Shown: piece after piece, positions 14,101 through 29,100 of the stretch
Numbering within the stretch: the stretch's first letter is position 1
Layout of the letters: each line of letters begins with the position of its first letter
NCBI GenBank assembly: GCA_033675265.1
Contig: JAUJYZ010001557.1
Coordinates: forward strand, 1 to 64,000
Direction of reading: 5' to 3'
DNA from: Actinostola sp. cb2023
Lineage: Eukaryota > Cnidaria > Anthozoa > Actiniaria > Actinostolidae
DNA: 64,000 nt
Translations under genes and position numbers: made by a program
Notes under the pieces: model-generated
Told to the model about the DNA's origin: nothing
The model's database searches: none
Seen by the model: the letters and a program-made list of their open reading frames with translations, nothing else

Positions 14101-17100
14101 AATATAAGCTGGGCTGCCTTGCTGATAATAATAGATTGCTATACATACCACTAAGTACATCAGGACTAATATAAGCTGGGCTGCCTCGCTGATAATAATA
14201 GATTGCTATACATACCACTAAGTACATCAGGACTAATATAAGCTGGGCTGCCTCGCTGATAATAATAGATTGCTATAAGTACCACTAAGTACATCAGGAC
14301 TAATATAAGCTGGGCTGCCTCGCTGATAATAATAGATTGCTATACATACCACTAAGTACATCAGGACTAATATAAGCTGGGCTGCCTCGCTGATAATAAT
14401 AGATTGCTATACATACCACTAAGTACATCAGGACTAATATAAGCTGGGCTGCCTCGCTGATAATAATAGATTGCTATACATACCACTAAGTACATCAGGA
14501 CTAATATAAGCTGGGCTGCCTCGCTGATAATAATAGATTGCTATACATACCACTAAGTACATCAGGACTAATATAAGCTGGGCTGCCTCGCTGATAATAA
14601 TAGATTGCTATACATACCACTAAGTACATCAGGACTAATATAAGCTGGGCTGCCTCGCTGATAATAATAGATTGCTATACATACCACTAAGTACATCAGG
14701 ACTAATATAAGCTGGGCTGCCTCGCTGATAATAATAGATTGCTATACGTACCACTAAGTACATCAGGACTAATATAAGCTGGGCTGCCTCGCTGATAATA
14801 ATAGATTGCTATACGTACCACTAAGTACATCAGGACTAATATAAGCTGGGCTGCCTCGCTGATAATAATAGATTGCTATACATACCACTAAGTACATCAG
14901 GACTAATATAAGCTGGGCTGCCTTGCTGATAATAATAGATTGCTATAAGTACCACTAAGTACATCAGGACTAATATAAGCTGGGCTGCCTTGCTGATAAT
15001 AATAGATTGCTATACATACCACTAAGTACATCAGGACTAATATAAGCTGGGCTGCCTCGCTGATAATAATAGATTGCTATACATACCACTAAGTACATCA
15101 GGACTAATATAAGCTGGGCTGCCTCGCTGATAATAATAGATTGCTATACATACCACTAAGTACATCAGGACTAATATAAGCTGGGCTGCCTCGCTGATAA
15201 TAATAGATTGCTATACATACCACTAAGTACATCAGGACTAATATAAGCTGGGCTGCCTCGCTGATAATAATAGATTGCTATACGTACCACTAAGTACATC
15301 AGGACTAATATAAGCTGGGCTGCCTTGCTGATAATAATAGATTGCTATACATACCACTAAGTACATCAGGACTAATATAAGCTGGGCTGCCTCGCTGATA
15401 ATAATAGATTGCTATACATACCACTAAGTACATCAGGACTAATATAAGCTGGGCTGCCTCGCTGATAATAATAGATTGCTATACATACCACTAAGTACAT
15501 CAGGACTAATATAAGCTGGGCTGCCTCGCTGATAATAATAGATTGCTATAAGTACCACTAAGTACATCAGGACTAATATAAGCTGGGCTGCCTCGCTGAT
15601 AATAATAGATTGCTATACATACCACTAAGTACATCAGGACTAATATAAGCTGGGCTGCCTCGCTGATAATAATAGCTGCTATAATACCACTAATAGATTG
15701 CGCTGATATATAGATTGCTATACATACCACTAAGTACATCAGGACTAATATAAGCTGGGCTGCCTCGCTGATAATAATAGATTGCTATACATACCACTAA
15801 GTACATCAGGATAATATAAGCTGGGCTGCCTCGCTGCTGATAATAATAGATTGCTATACATACCACTAAGTACATCAGGACTAATATAAGCTGGGCTGCC
15901 TCGCTGATAATAATAGATTGCTATACATACCACTAAGTACATCAGGACTAATATAAGCTGGGCTGCCTCGCTGATAATAATAGATTGCTATACATACCAC
16001 TAAGTACATCAGGACTAATATAAGCTGGGCTGCCTCGCTGATAATAATAGATTGCTATACGTACCACTAAGTACATCAGGACTAATATAAGCTGGGCTGC
16101 CTCGCTGATAATAATAGATTGCTATACATACCACTAAGTACATCAGGACTAATATAAGCTGGGCTGCCTCGCTGATAATAATAGATTGCTATAAGTACCA
16201 CTAAGTACATCAGGACTAATATAAGCTGGGCTGCCTCGCTGATAATAATAGATTGCTATACATACCACTAAGTACATCAGGACTAATATAAGCTGGGCTG
16301 CCTCGCTGATAATAATAGATTGCTATACATACCACTAAGTACATCAGGACTAATATAAGCTGGGCTGCCTCGCTGATAATAATAGATTGCTATACATACC
16401 ACTAAGTACATCAGGACTAATATAAGCTGGGCTGCCTCGCTGATAATAATAGATTGCTATACATACCACTAAGTACATCAGGACTAATATAAGCTGGGCT
16501 GCCTCGCTGATAATAATAGATTGCTATACATACCACTAAGTACATCAGGACTAATATAAGCTGGGCTGCCTCGCTGATAATAATAGATTGCTATACATAC
16601 CACTAAGTACATCAGGACTAATATAAGCTGGGCTGCCTCGCTGATAATAATAGATTGCTATACATACCACTAAGTACATCAGGACTAATATAAGCTGGGC
16701 TGCCTCGCTGATAATAATAGATTGCTATACATACCACTAAGTACATCAGGACTAATATAAGCTGGGCTGCCTCGCTGATAATAATAGATTGCTATACATA
16801 CCACTAAGTACATCAGGACTAATATAAGCTGGGCTGCCTCGCTGATAATAATAGATTGCTATACATACCACTAAGTACATCAGGACTAATATAAGCTGGG
16901 CTGCCTCGCTGATAATAATAGATTGCTATACATACCACTAAGTACATCAGGACTAATATAAGCTGGGCTGCCTCGCTGATAATAATAGATTGCTATACAT
17001 ACCACTAAGTACATCAGGACTAATATAAGCTGGGCTGCCTCGCTGATAATAATAGATTGCTATACATACCACTAAGTACATCAGGACTAATATAAGCTGG

Positions 17101-20100
17101 GCTGCCTCGCTGATAATAATAGATTGCTATAAGTACCACTAAGTACATCAGGACTAATATAAGCTGGGCTGCCTCGCTGATAATAATAGATTGCTATACA
17201 TACCACTAAGTACATCAGGACTAATATAAGCTGGGCTGCCTCGCTGATAATAATAGATTGCTATACATACCACTAAGTACATCAGGACTAATATAAGCTG
17301 GGCTGCCTCGCTGATAATAATAGATTGCTATACATACCACTAAGTACATCAGGACTAATATAAGCTGGGCTGCCTCGCTGATAATAATAGATTGCTATAC
17401 ATACCACTAAGTACATCAGGACTAATATAAGCTGGGCTGCCTCGCTGATAATAATAGATTGCTATACATACCACTAAGTACATCAGGACTAATATAAGCT
17501 GGGCTGCCTCGCTGATAATAATAGATTGCTATACATACCACTAAGTACATCAGGACTAATATAAGCTGGGCTGCCTCGCTGATAATAATAGATTGCTATA
17601 CATACCACTAAGTACATCAGGACTAATATAAGCTGGGCTGCCTTGCTGATAATAATAGATTGCTATACATACCACTAAGTACATCAGGACTAATATAAGC
17701 TGGGCTGCCTCGCTGATAATAATAGATTGCTATACATACCACTAAGTACATCAGGACTAATATAAGCTGGGCTGCCTCGCTGATAATAATAGATTGCTAT
17801 ACATACCACTAAGTACATCAGGACTAATATAAGCTGGGCTGCCTCGCTGATAATAATAGATTGCTATACATACCACTAAGTACATCAGGACTAATATAAG
17901 CTGGGCTGCCTCGCTGATAATAATAGATTGCTATACATACCACTAAGTACATCAGGACTAATATAAGCTGGGCTGCCTCGCTGATAATAATAGATTGCTA
18001 TACATACCACTAAGTACATCAGGACTAATATAAGCTGGGCTGCCTCGCTGATAATAATAGATTGCTATACATACCACTAAGTACATCAGGACTAATATAA
18101 GCTGGGCTGCCTCGCTGATAATAATAGATTGCTATACATACCACTAAGTACATCAGGACTAATATAAGCTGGGCTGCCTCGCTGATAATAATAGATTGCT
18201 ATACATACCACTAAGTACATCAGGACTAATATAAGCTGGGCTGCCTCGCTGATAATAATAGATTGCTATACATACCACTAAGTACATCAGGACTAATATA
18301 AGCTGGGCTGCCTCGCTGATAATAATAGATTGCTATACATACCACTAAGTACATCAGGACTAATATAAGCTGGGCTGCCTCGCTGATAATAATAGATTGC
18401 TATAATACCACTAAGTACATACCACTAAGTACATCAGGACTAATATAAGCTGGGCTGCCGCTGATGATAATAATAGATTGCTATACATACCACTAAGTAC
18501 ATCAGGACTAATATAAGCTGGGCTGCCTCGCTGATAATAATAGATTGCTATACATACCACTAAGTACATCAGGACTAATATAAGCTGGGCTGCCTCGCTG
18601 ATAATAATAGATTGCTATACATACCACTAAGTACATCAGGACTAATATAAGCTGGGCTGCCTCGCTGATAATAATAGATTGCTATACATACCACTAAGTA
18701 CATCAGGACTAATATAAGCTGGGCTGCCTCGCTGATAATAATAGATTGCTATACATACCACTAAGTACATCAGGACTAATATAAGCTGGGCTGCCTCGCT
18801 GATAATAATAGATTGCTATACATACCACTAAGTACATCAGGACTAATATAAGCTGGGCTGCCTCGCTGATAATAATAGATTGCTATACATACCACTAAGT
18901 ACATCAGGACTAATATAAGCTGGGCTGCCTCGCTGATAATAATAGATTGCTATACATACCACTAAGTACATCAGGACTAATATAAGCTGGGCTGCCTCGC
19001 TGATAATAATAGATTGCTATACATACCACTAAGTACATCAGGACTAATATAAGCTGGGCTGCCTCGCTGATAATAATAGATTGCTATACATACCACTAAG
19101 TACATCAGGACTAATATAAGCTGGGCTGCCTCGCTGATAATAATAGATTGCTATACATACCACTAAGTACATCAGGACTAATATAAGCTGGGCTGCCTCG
19201 CTGATAATAATAGATTGCTACATACCACTAAGTACATCAGGACTAATATAAGCTGGGCTGCCTCGCTGATAATAATAGATTGCTATACATACCACTAAGT
19301 ACATCAGGACTAATATAAGCTGGGCTGCCTCGCTGATAATAATAGATTGCTATACATACCACTAAGTACATCAGGACTAATATAAGCTGGGCTGCCTTGC
19401 TGATAATAATAGATTGCTATACATACCACTAAGTACATCAGGACTAATATAAGCTGGGCTGCCTCGCTGATAATAATAGATTGCTATACATACCACTAAG
19501 TACATCAGGACTAATATAAGCTGGGCTGCCTCGCTGATAATAATAGATTGCTATACATACCACTAAGTACATCAGGACTAATATAAGCTGGGCTGCCTCG
19601 CTGATAATAATAGATTGCTATACATACCACTAAGTACATCAGGACTAATATAAGCTGGGCTGCCTCGCTGATAATAATAGATTGCTATACATACCACTAA
19701 GTACATCAGGACTAATATAAGCTGGGCTGCCTCGCTGATAATAATAGATTGCTATACATACCACTAAGTACATCAGGACTAATATAAGCTGGGCTGCCTC
19801 GCTGATAATAATAGATTGCTATACATACCACTAAGTACATCAGGACTAATATAAGCTGGGCTGCCTCGCTGATAATAATAGATTGCTATATACATACCAC
19901 TAAGTACATCAGGACTAATATAAGCTGGGCTGCCTCGCTGATAATAATAGATTGCTGCTATACATACCACTAAGTACATCAGGACTAATATAAGCTGGGC
20001 TGCCTCGCTGATAATAATAGATTGCTATACATACCACTAAGTACATCAGGACTAATATAAGCTGGGCTGCCTCGCTGATAATAATAGATTGCTATACATA

Positions 20101-23100
20101 CCACTAAGTACATCAGGACTAATATAAGCTGGGCTGCCTCGCTGATAATATATTGCTATACATACCACTAAGTACATCAGGACTAATATAAGCTGGGCTG
20201 CCTCGCTGATAATAATAGATTGCTATACATACCACTAAGTACATCAGGACTAATATAAGCTGGGCTGCCTCGCTGATAATAATAGATTGCTATACATACC
20301 ACTAAGTACATCAGGACTAATATAAGCTAAGCTGGCTGCCTCGCTGATAATAATAGATTGCTATACATACCACTAAGTACATCAGGACTAATATAAGCTG
20401 GGCTGCCTCGCTGATAATAATAGATTGCTATACATACCACTAAGTACATCAGGACTAATATAAGCTGGGCTGCCTCGCTGATAATAATAGATTGCTATAC
20501 ATACCACTAAGTACATCAGGACTAATATAAGCTGGGCTGCCTCGCTGATAATAATAGATTGCTATACATACCACTAAGTACATCAGGACTGATAATATAA
20601 GCTGGGCTGACTAATATAAGCTGGGCTGCCTCGCTGATAATAATAGATTGCTATACATACCACTAAGTACATCAGGACTAATATAAGCTGGGCTGCCTCG
20701 CTGATAATAATAGATTGCTATACATACCACTAAGTACATCAGGACTAATATAAGCTGGGCTGCCTCGCTGATAATAATAGATTGCTATACATACCACTAA
20801 GTACATCAGGACTAATATAAGCTGGGCTGCCTCGCTGATAATAATAGATTGCTATACATACCACTAAGTACATCAGGACTAATATAAGCTGGGCTGCCTC
20901 GCTGATAATAATAGATTGCTATACATACCACTAAGTACATCAGGACTAATATAAGCTGGGCTGCCTCGCTGATAATAATAGATTGCTATACGTACCACTA
21001 AGTACATCAGGACTAATATAAGCTGGGCTGCCTCGCTGATAATAATAGATTGCTATACATACCACTAAGTACATCAGGACTAATATAAGCTGGGCTGCCT
21101 CGCTGATAATAATAGATTGCTATACATACCACTAAGTACATCAGGACTAATATAAGCTGGGCTGCCTCGCTGATAATAATAGATTGCTATACATACCACT
21201 AAGTACATCAGGACTAATATAAGCTGGGCTGCCTCGCTGATAATAATAGATTGCTATACATACCACTAAGTACATCAGGACTAATATAAGCTGGGCTGCC
21301 TCGCTGATAATAATAGATTGCTATACATACCACTAAGTACATCAGGACTAATATAAGCTGGGCTGCCTCGCTGATAATAATAGATTGCTATACGTACCAC
21401 TAAGTACATCAGGACTAATATAAGCTGGGCTGCCTCGCTGATAATAATAGATTGCTATACATACCACTAAGTACATCAGGACTAATATAAGCTGGGCTGC
21501 CTCGCTGATAATAATAGATTGCTATAAGTACCACTAAGTACATCAGGACTAATATAAGCTGGGCTGCCTCGCTGATAATAATAGATTGCTATACATACCA
21601 CTAAGTACATCAGGACTAATATAAGCTGGGCTGCCTCGCTGATAATAATAGATTGCTATACATACCACTAAGTACATCAGGACTAATATAAGCTGGGCTG
21701 CCTTGCTGATAATAATAGATTGCTATACATACCACTAAGTACATCAGGACTAATATAAGCTGGGCTGCCTTGCTGATAATAATAGATTGCTATACATACC
21801 ACTAAGTACATCAGGACTAATATAAGCTGGGCTGCCTCGCTGATAATAATAGATTGCTATACATACCACTAAGTACATCAGGACTAATATAAGCTGGGCT
21901 GCCTCGCTGATAATAATAGATTGCTATACGTACCCTAAGTACATCAGGACTAATATAAGCTGGGCTGCCTCGCTGATAATAATAGATTGCTATACATACC
22001 ACTAAGTACATCAGGACTAATATAAGCTGGGCTGCCTCGCTGATAATAATAGATTGCTATACGTACCACTAAGTACATCAGGACTAATATAAGCTGGGCT
22101 GCCTCGCTGATAATAATAGATTGCTATACGTACCACTAAGTACATCAGGACTAATATAAGCTGGGCTGCCTCGCTGATAATAATAGATTGCTATACATAC
22201 CACTAAGTACATCAGGACTAATATAAGCTGGGCTGCCTCGCTGATAATAATAGATTGCTATACGTACCACTAAGTACATCAGGACTAATATAAGCTGGGC
22301 TGCCTCGCTGATAATAATAGATTGCTATACGTACCACTAAGTACATCAGGACTAATATAAGCTGGGCTGCCTCGCTGATAATAATAGATTGCTATACGTA
22401 CCACTAAGTACATCAGGACTAATATAAGCTGGGCTGCCTCGCTGATAATAATAGATTGCTATACGTACCACTAAGTACATCAGGACTAATATAAGCTGGG
22501 CTGCCTCGCTGATAATAATAGATTGCTATACATACCACTAAGTACATCAGGACTAATATAAGCTGGGCTGCCTCGCTGATAATAATAGATTGCTATACAT
22601 ACCACTAAGTACATCAGGACTAATATAAGCTGGGCTGCCTCGCTGATAATAATAGATTGCTATACATACCACTAAGTACATCAGGACTAATATAAGCTGG
22701 GCTGCCTCGCTGATAATAATAGATTGCTATACATACCACTAAGTACATCAGGACTAATATAAGCTGGGCTGCCTCGCTGATAATAATAGATTGCTATACA
22801 TACCACTAAGTACATCAGGACTAATATAAGCTGGGCTGCCTCGCTGATAATAATAGATTGCTATACATACCACTAAGTACATCAGGACTAATATAAGCTG
22901 GGCTGCCTCGCTGATAATAATAGATTGCTATACATACCACTAAGTACATCAGGACTAATATAAGCTGGGCTGCCTTGCTGATAATAATAGATTGCTATAC
23001 ATACCACTAAGTACATCAGGACTAATATAAGCTGGGCTGCCTTGCTGATAATAATAGATTGCTATACATACCACTAAGTACATCAGGACTAATATAAGCT

Positions 23101-26100
23101 GGGCTGCCTCGCTGATAATAATAGATTGCTATACATACCACTAAGTACATCAGGACTAATATAAGCTGGGCTGCCTCGCTGATAATAATAGATTGCTATA
23201 CATACCACTAAGTACATCAGGACTAATATAAGCTGGGCTGCCTCGCTGATAATAATAGATTGCTATACATACCACTAAGTACATCAGGACTAATATAAGC
23301 TGGGCTGCCTCGCTGATAATAATAGATTGCTATACATACCACTAAGTACATCAGGACTAATATAAGCTGGGCTGCCTCGCTGATAATAATAGATTGCTAT
23401 ACATACCACTAAGTACATCAGGACTAATATAAGCTGGGCTGCCTCGCTGATAATAATAGATTGCTATACGTACCACTAAGTACATCAGGACTAATATAAG
23501 CTGGGCTGCCTCGCTGATAATAATAGATTGCTATACATACCACTAAGTACATCAGGACTAATATAAGCTGGGCTGCCTTGCTGATAATAATAGATTGCTA
23601 TACGTACCACTAAGTACATCAGGACTAATATAAGCTGGGCTGCCTCGCTGATAATAATAGATTGCTATACGTACCACTAAGTACATCAGGACTAATATAA
23701 GCTGGCTGCTGCCTTGCTGATAATAATAGATTGCTATACATACCACTAAGTACATCAGGACTAATATAAGCTGGGCTGCCTCGCTGATAATAATAGATTG
23801 CTATACATACCACTAAGTACATCAGGACTAATATAAGCTGGGCTGCCTCGCTGATAATAATAGATTGCTATACGTACCACTAAGTACATCAGGACTAATA
23901 TAAGCTGGGCTGCCTCGCTGATAATAATAGATTGCTATACATACCACTAAGTACATCAGGACTAATATAAGCTGGGCTGCCTCGCTGATAATAATAGATT
24001 GCTATACGTACCACTAAGTACATCAGGACTAATATAAGCTGGGCTGCCTCGCTGATAATAATAGATTGCTATACGTACCACTAAGTACATCAGGACTAAT
24101 ATAAGCTGGGCTGCCTCGCTGATAATAATAGATTGCTATTACCACTATACATACTAATATAACTGGGTGCATCGCTGATAATAATAGATTGCTATACATA
24201 CCACTAAGTACATCAGGACTAATATAAGCTGGGCTGCCTCGCTGATAATAATAGATTGCTATACGTACCACTAAGTACATCAGGACTAATATAAGCTGGG
24301 CTGCCTCGCTGATAATAATAGATTGCTATACATACCACTAAGTACATCAGGACTAATATAAGCTGGGCTGCCTCGCTGATAATAATAGATTGCTATACAT
24401 ACCACTAAGTACATCAGGACTAATATAAGCTGGGCTGCCTCGCTGATAATAATAGATTGCTATACATACCACTAAGTACATCAGGACTAATATAAGCTGG
24501 GCTGCCTCGCTGATAATAATAGATTGCTATACATACCACTAAGTACATCAGGACTAATATAAGCTGGGCTGCCTCGCTGATAATAATAGATTGCTATACA
24601 TACCACTAAGTACATCAGGACTAATATAAGCTGGGCTGCCTTGCTGATAATAATAGATTGCTATACATACCACTAAGTACATCAGGACTAATATAAGCTG
24701 GGCTGCCTTGCTGATAATAATAGATTGCTATACATACCACTAAGTACATCAGGACTAATATAAGCTGGGCTGCCTCGCTGATAATAATAGATTGCTATAC
24801 GTACCACTAAGTACATCAGGACTAATATAAGCTGGGCTGCCTCGCTGATAATAATAGATTGCTATACATACCACTAAGTACATCAGGACTAATATAAGCT
24901 GGGCTGCCTCGCTGATAATAATAGATTGCTATACGTACCACTAAGTACATCAGGACTAATATAAGCTGGGCTGCCTCGCTGATAATAATAGATTGCTATA
25001 CATACCACTAAGTACATCAGGACTAATATAAGCTGGGCTGCCTCGCTGATAATAATAGATTGCTATAAGTACCACTAAGTACATCAGGACTAATATAAGC
25101 TGGGCTGCCTCGCTGATAATAATAGATTGCTATACATACCACTAAGTACATCAGGACTAATATAAGCTGGGCTGCCTCGCTGATAATAATAGATTGCTAT
25201 ACATACCACTAAGTACATCAGGACTAATATAAGCTGGGCTGCCTCGCTGATAATAATAGATTGCTATACATACCACTAAGTACATCAGGACTAATATAAG
25301 CTGGGCTGCCTCGCTGATAATAATAGATTGCTATACATACCACTAAGTACATCAGGACTAATATAAGCTGGGCTGCCTCGCTGATAATAATAGATTGCTA
25401 TACATACCACTAAGTACATCAGGACTAATATAAGCTGGGCTGCCTCGCTGATAATAATAGATTGCTATACATACCACTAAGTACATCAGGACTAATATAA
25501 GCTGGGCTGCCTCGCTGATAATAATAGTTTGCTATACATACCACTAAGTACATCAGGACTAATATAAGCTGGGCTGCCTCGCTGATAATAATAGATTGCT
25601 ATACGTACCACTAAGTACATCAGGACTAATATAAGCTGGGCTGCCTCGCTGATAATAATAGATTGCTATACATACCACTAAGTACATCAGGACTAATATA
25701 AGCTGGGCTGCCTCGCTGATAATAATAGATTGCTATACATACCACTAAGTACATCAGGACTAATATAAGCTGGGCTGCCTCGCTGATAATAATAGATTGC
25801 TATACATACCACTAAGTACATCAGGACTAATATAAGCTGGGCTGCCTCGCTGATAATAATAGATTGCTATACGTACCACTAAGTACATCAGGACTAATAT
25901 AAGCTGGGCTGCCTCGCTGATAATAATAGATTGCTATACATACCACTAAGTACATCAGGACTAATATAAGCTGGGCTGCCTCGCTGATAATAATAGATTG
26001 CTATACATACCACTAAGTACATCAGGACTAATATAAGCTGGGCTGCCTCGCTGATAATAATAGATTGCTATACGTACCACTAAGTACATCAGGACTAATA

Positions 26101-29100
26101 TAAGCTGGGCTGCCTCGCTGATAATAATAGATTGCTATACGTACCACTAAGTACATCAGGACTAATATAAGCTGGGCTGCCTCGCTGATAATAATAGATT
26201 GCTATACATACCACTAAGTACATCAGGACTAATATAAGCTGGGCTGCCTCGCTGATAATAATAGATTGCTATACATACCACTAAGTACATCAGGACTAAT
26301 ATAAGCTGGGCTGCCTCGCTGATAATAATAGATTGCTATACATACCACTAAGTACATCAGGACTAATATAAGCTGGGCTGCCTTGCTGATAATAATAGAT
26401 TGCTATACATACCACTAAGTACATCAGGACTAATATAAGCTGGGCTGCCTCGCTGATAATAATAGATTGCTATACATACCACTAAGTACATCAGGACTAA
26501 TATAAGCTGGGCTGCCTCGCTGATAATAATAGATTGCTATACATACCACTAAGTACATCAGGACTAATATAAGCTGGGCTGCCTCGCTGATAATAATAGA
26601 TTGCTATACATACCACTAAGTACATCAGGACTAATATAAGCTGGGCTGCCTCGCTGATAATAATAGATTGCTATACATACCACTAAGTACATCAGGACTA
26701 ATATAAGCTGGGCTGCCTCGCTGATAATAATAGATTGCTATACATACCACTAAGTACATCAGGACTAATATAAGCTGGGCTGCCTCGCTGATAATAATAG
26801 ATTGCTATACATACCACTAAGTACATCAGGACTAATATAAGCTGGGCTGCCTCGCTGATAATAATAGATTGCTATACATACCACTAAGTACATCAGGACT
26901 AATATAAGCTGGGCTGCCTCGCTGATAATAATAGATTGCTATACATACCACTAAGTACATCAGGACTAATATAAGCTGGGCTGCCTTGCTGATAATAATA
27001 GATTGCTATAAGTACCACTAAGTACATCAGGACTAATATAAGCTGGGCTGCCTCGCTGATAATAATAGATTGCTATACATACCACTAAGTACATCAGGAC
27101 TAATATAAGCTGGGCTGCCTCGCTGATAATAATAGATTGCTATAAGTACCACTAAGTACATCAGGACTAATATAAGCTGGGCTGCCTCGCTGATAATAAT
27201 AGATTGCTATACATACCACTAAGTACATCAGGACTAATATAAGCTGGGCTGCCTCGCTGATAATAATAGATTGCTATACATACCACTAAGTACATCAGGA
27301 CTAATATAAGCTGGGCTGCCTCGCTGATAATAATAGATTGCTATAAGTACCACTAAGTACATCAGGACTAATATAAGCTGGGCTGCCTTGCTGATAATAA
27401 TAGATTGTTATACGTACCACTAAGTACATCAGGACTAATATAAGCTGGGCTGCCTTGCTGATAATAATAGATTGCTATACATACCACTAAGTACATCAGG
27501 ACTAATATAAGCTGGGCTGCCTTGCTGATAATAATAGATTGCTATACATACCACTAAGTACATCAGGACTAATATAAGCTGGGCTGCCTTGCTGATAATA
27601 ATAGATTGCTATACATACCACTAAGTACATCAGGACTAATATAAGCTGGGCTGCCTTGCTGATAATAATAGATTGTTATACATACCACTAAGTACATCAG
27701 GACTAATATAAGCTGGGCTGCCTCGCTGATAATAATAGATTGCTATACATACCACTAAGTACATCAGGACTAATATAAGCTGGGCTGCCTCGCTGATAAT
27801 AATAGATTGCTATACATACCACTAAGTACATCAGGACTAATATAAGCTGGGCTGCCTCGCTGATAATAATAGATTGCTATACATACCACTAAGTACATCA
27901 GGACTAATATAAGCTGGGCTGCCTCGCTGATAATAATAGATTGCTATACGTACCACTAAGTACATCAGGACTAATATAAGCTGGGCTGCCTCGCTGATAA
28001 TAATAGATTGTTATAAGTACCACTAAGTACATCAGGACTAATATAAGCTGGGCTGCCTTGCTGATAATAATAGATTGCTATAAGTACCACTAAGTACATC
28101 AGGACTAATATAAGCTGGGCTGCCTCGCTGATAATAATAGATTGTTATACGTACCACTAAGTACATCAGGACTAATATAAGCTGGGCTGCCTCGCTGATA
28201 ATAATAGATTGCTATACGTACCACTAAGTACATCAGGACTAATATAAGCTGGGCTGCCTCGCTGATAATAATAGATTGCTATACATACCACTAAGTACAT
28301 CAGGACTAATATAAGCTGGGCTGCCTCGCTGATAATAATAGATTGCTATACATACCACTAAGTACATCAGGACTAATATAAGCTGGGCTGCCTCGCTGAT
28401 AATAATAGATTGCTATACGTACCACTAAGTACATCAGGACTAATATAAGCTGGGCTGCCTTGCTGATAATAATAGATTGCTATACATACCACTAAGTACA
28501 TCAGGACTAATATAAGCTGGGCTCCTTGCTGCTGATAATAATAGATTGCTATACATACCACTAAGTACATCAGGACTAATATAAGCTGGGCTGCCTCGCT
28601 GATAATAATAGATTGCTATACATACCACTAAGTACATCAGGACTAATATAAGCTGGGCTGCCTCGCTGATAATAATAGATTGCTATAAGTACCACTAAGT
28701 ACATCAGGACTAATATAAGCTGGGCTGCCTCGCTGATAATAATAGATTGCTATACATACCACTAAGTACATCAGGACTAATATAAGCTGGGCTGCCTCGC
28801 TGATAATAATAGATTGCTATAAGTACCACTAAGTACATCAGGACTAATATAAGCTGGGCTGCCTCGCTGATAATAATAGATTGCTATAAGTACCACTAAG
28901 TACATCAGGACTAATATAAGCTGGGCTGCCTCGCTGATAATAATAGATTGCTATACATACCACTAAGTACATCAGGACTAATATAAGCTGGGCTGCCTTG
29001 CTGATAATAATAGATTGCTATACATACCACTAAGTACATCAGGACTAATATAAGCTGGGCTGCCTTGCTGATAATAATAGATTGCTATACATACCACTAA

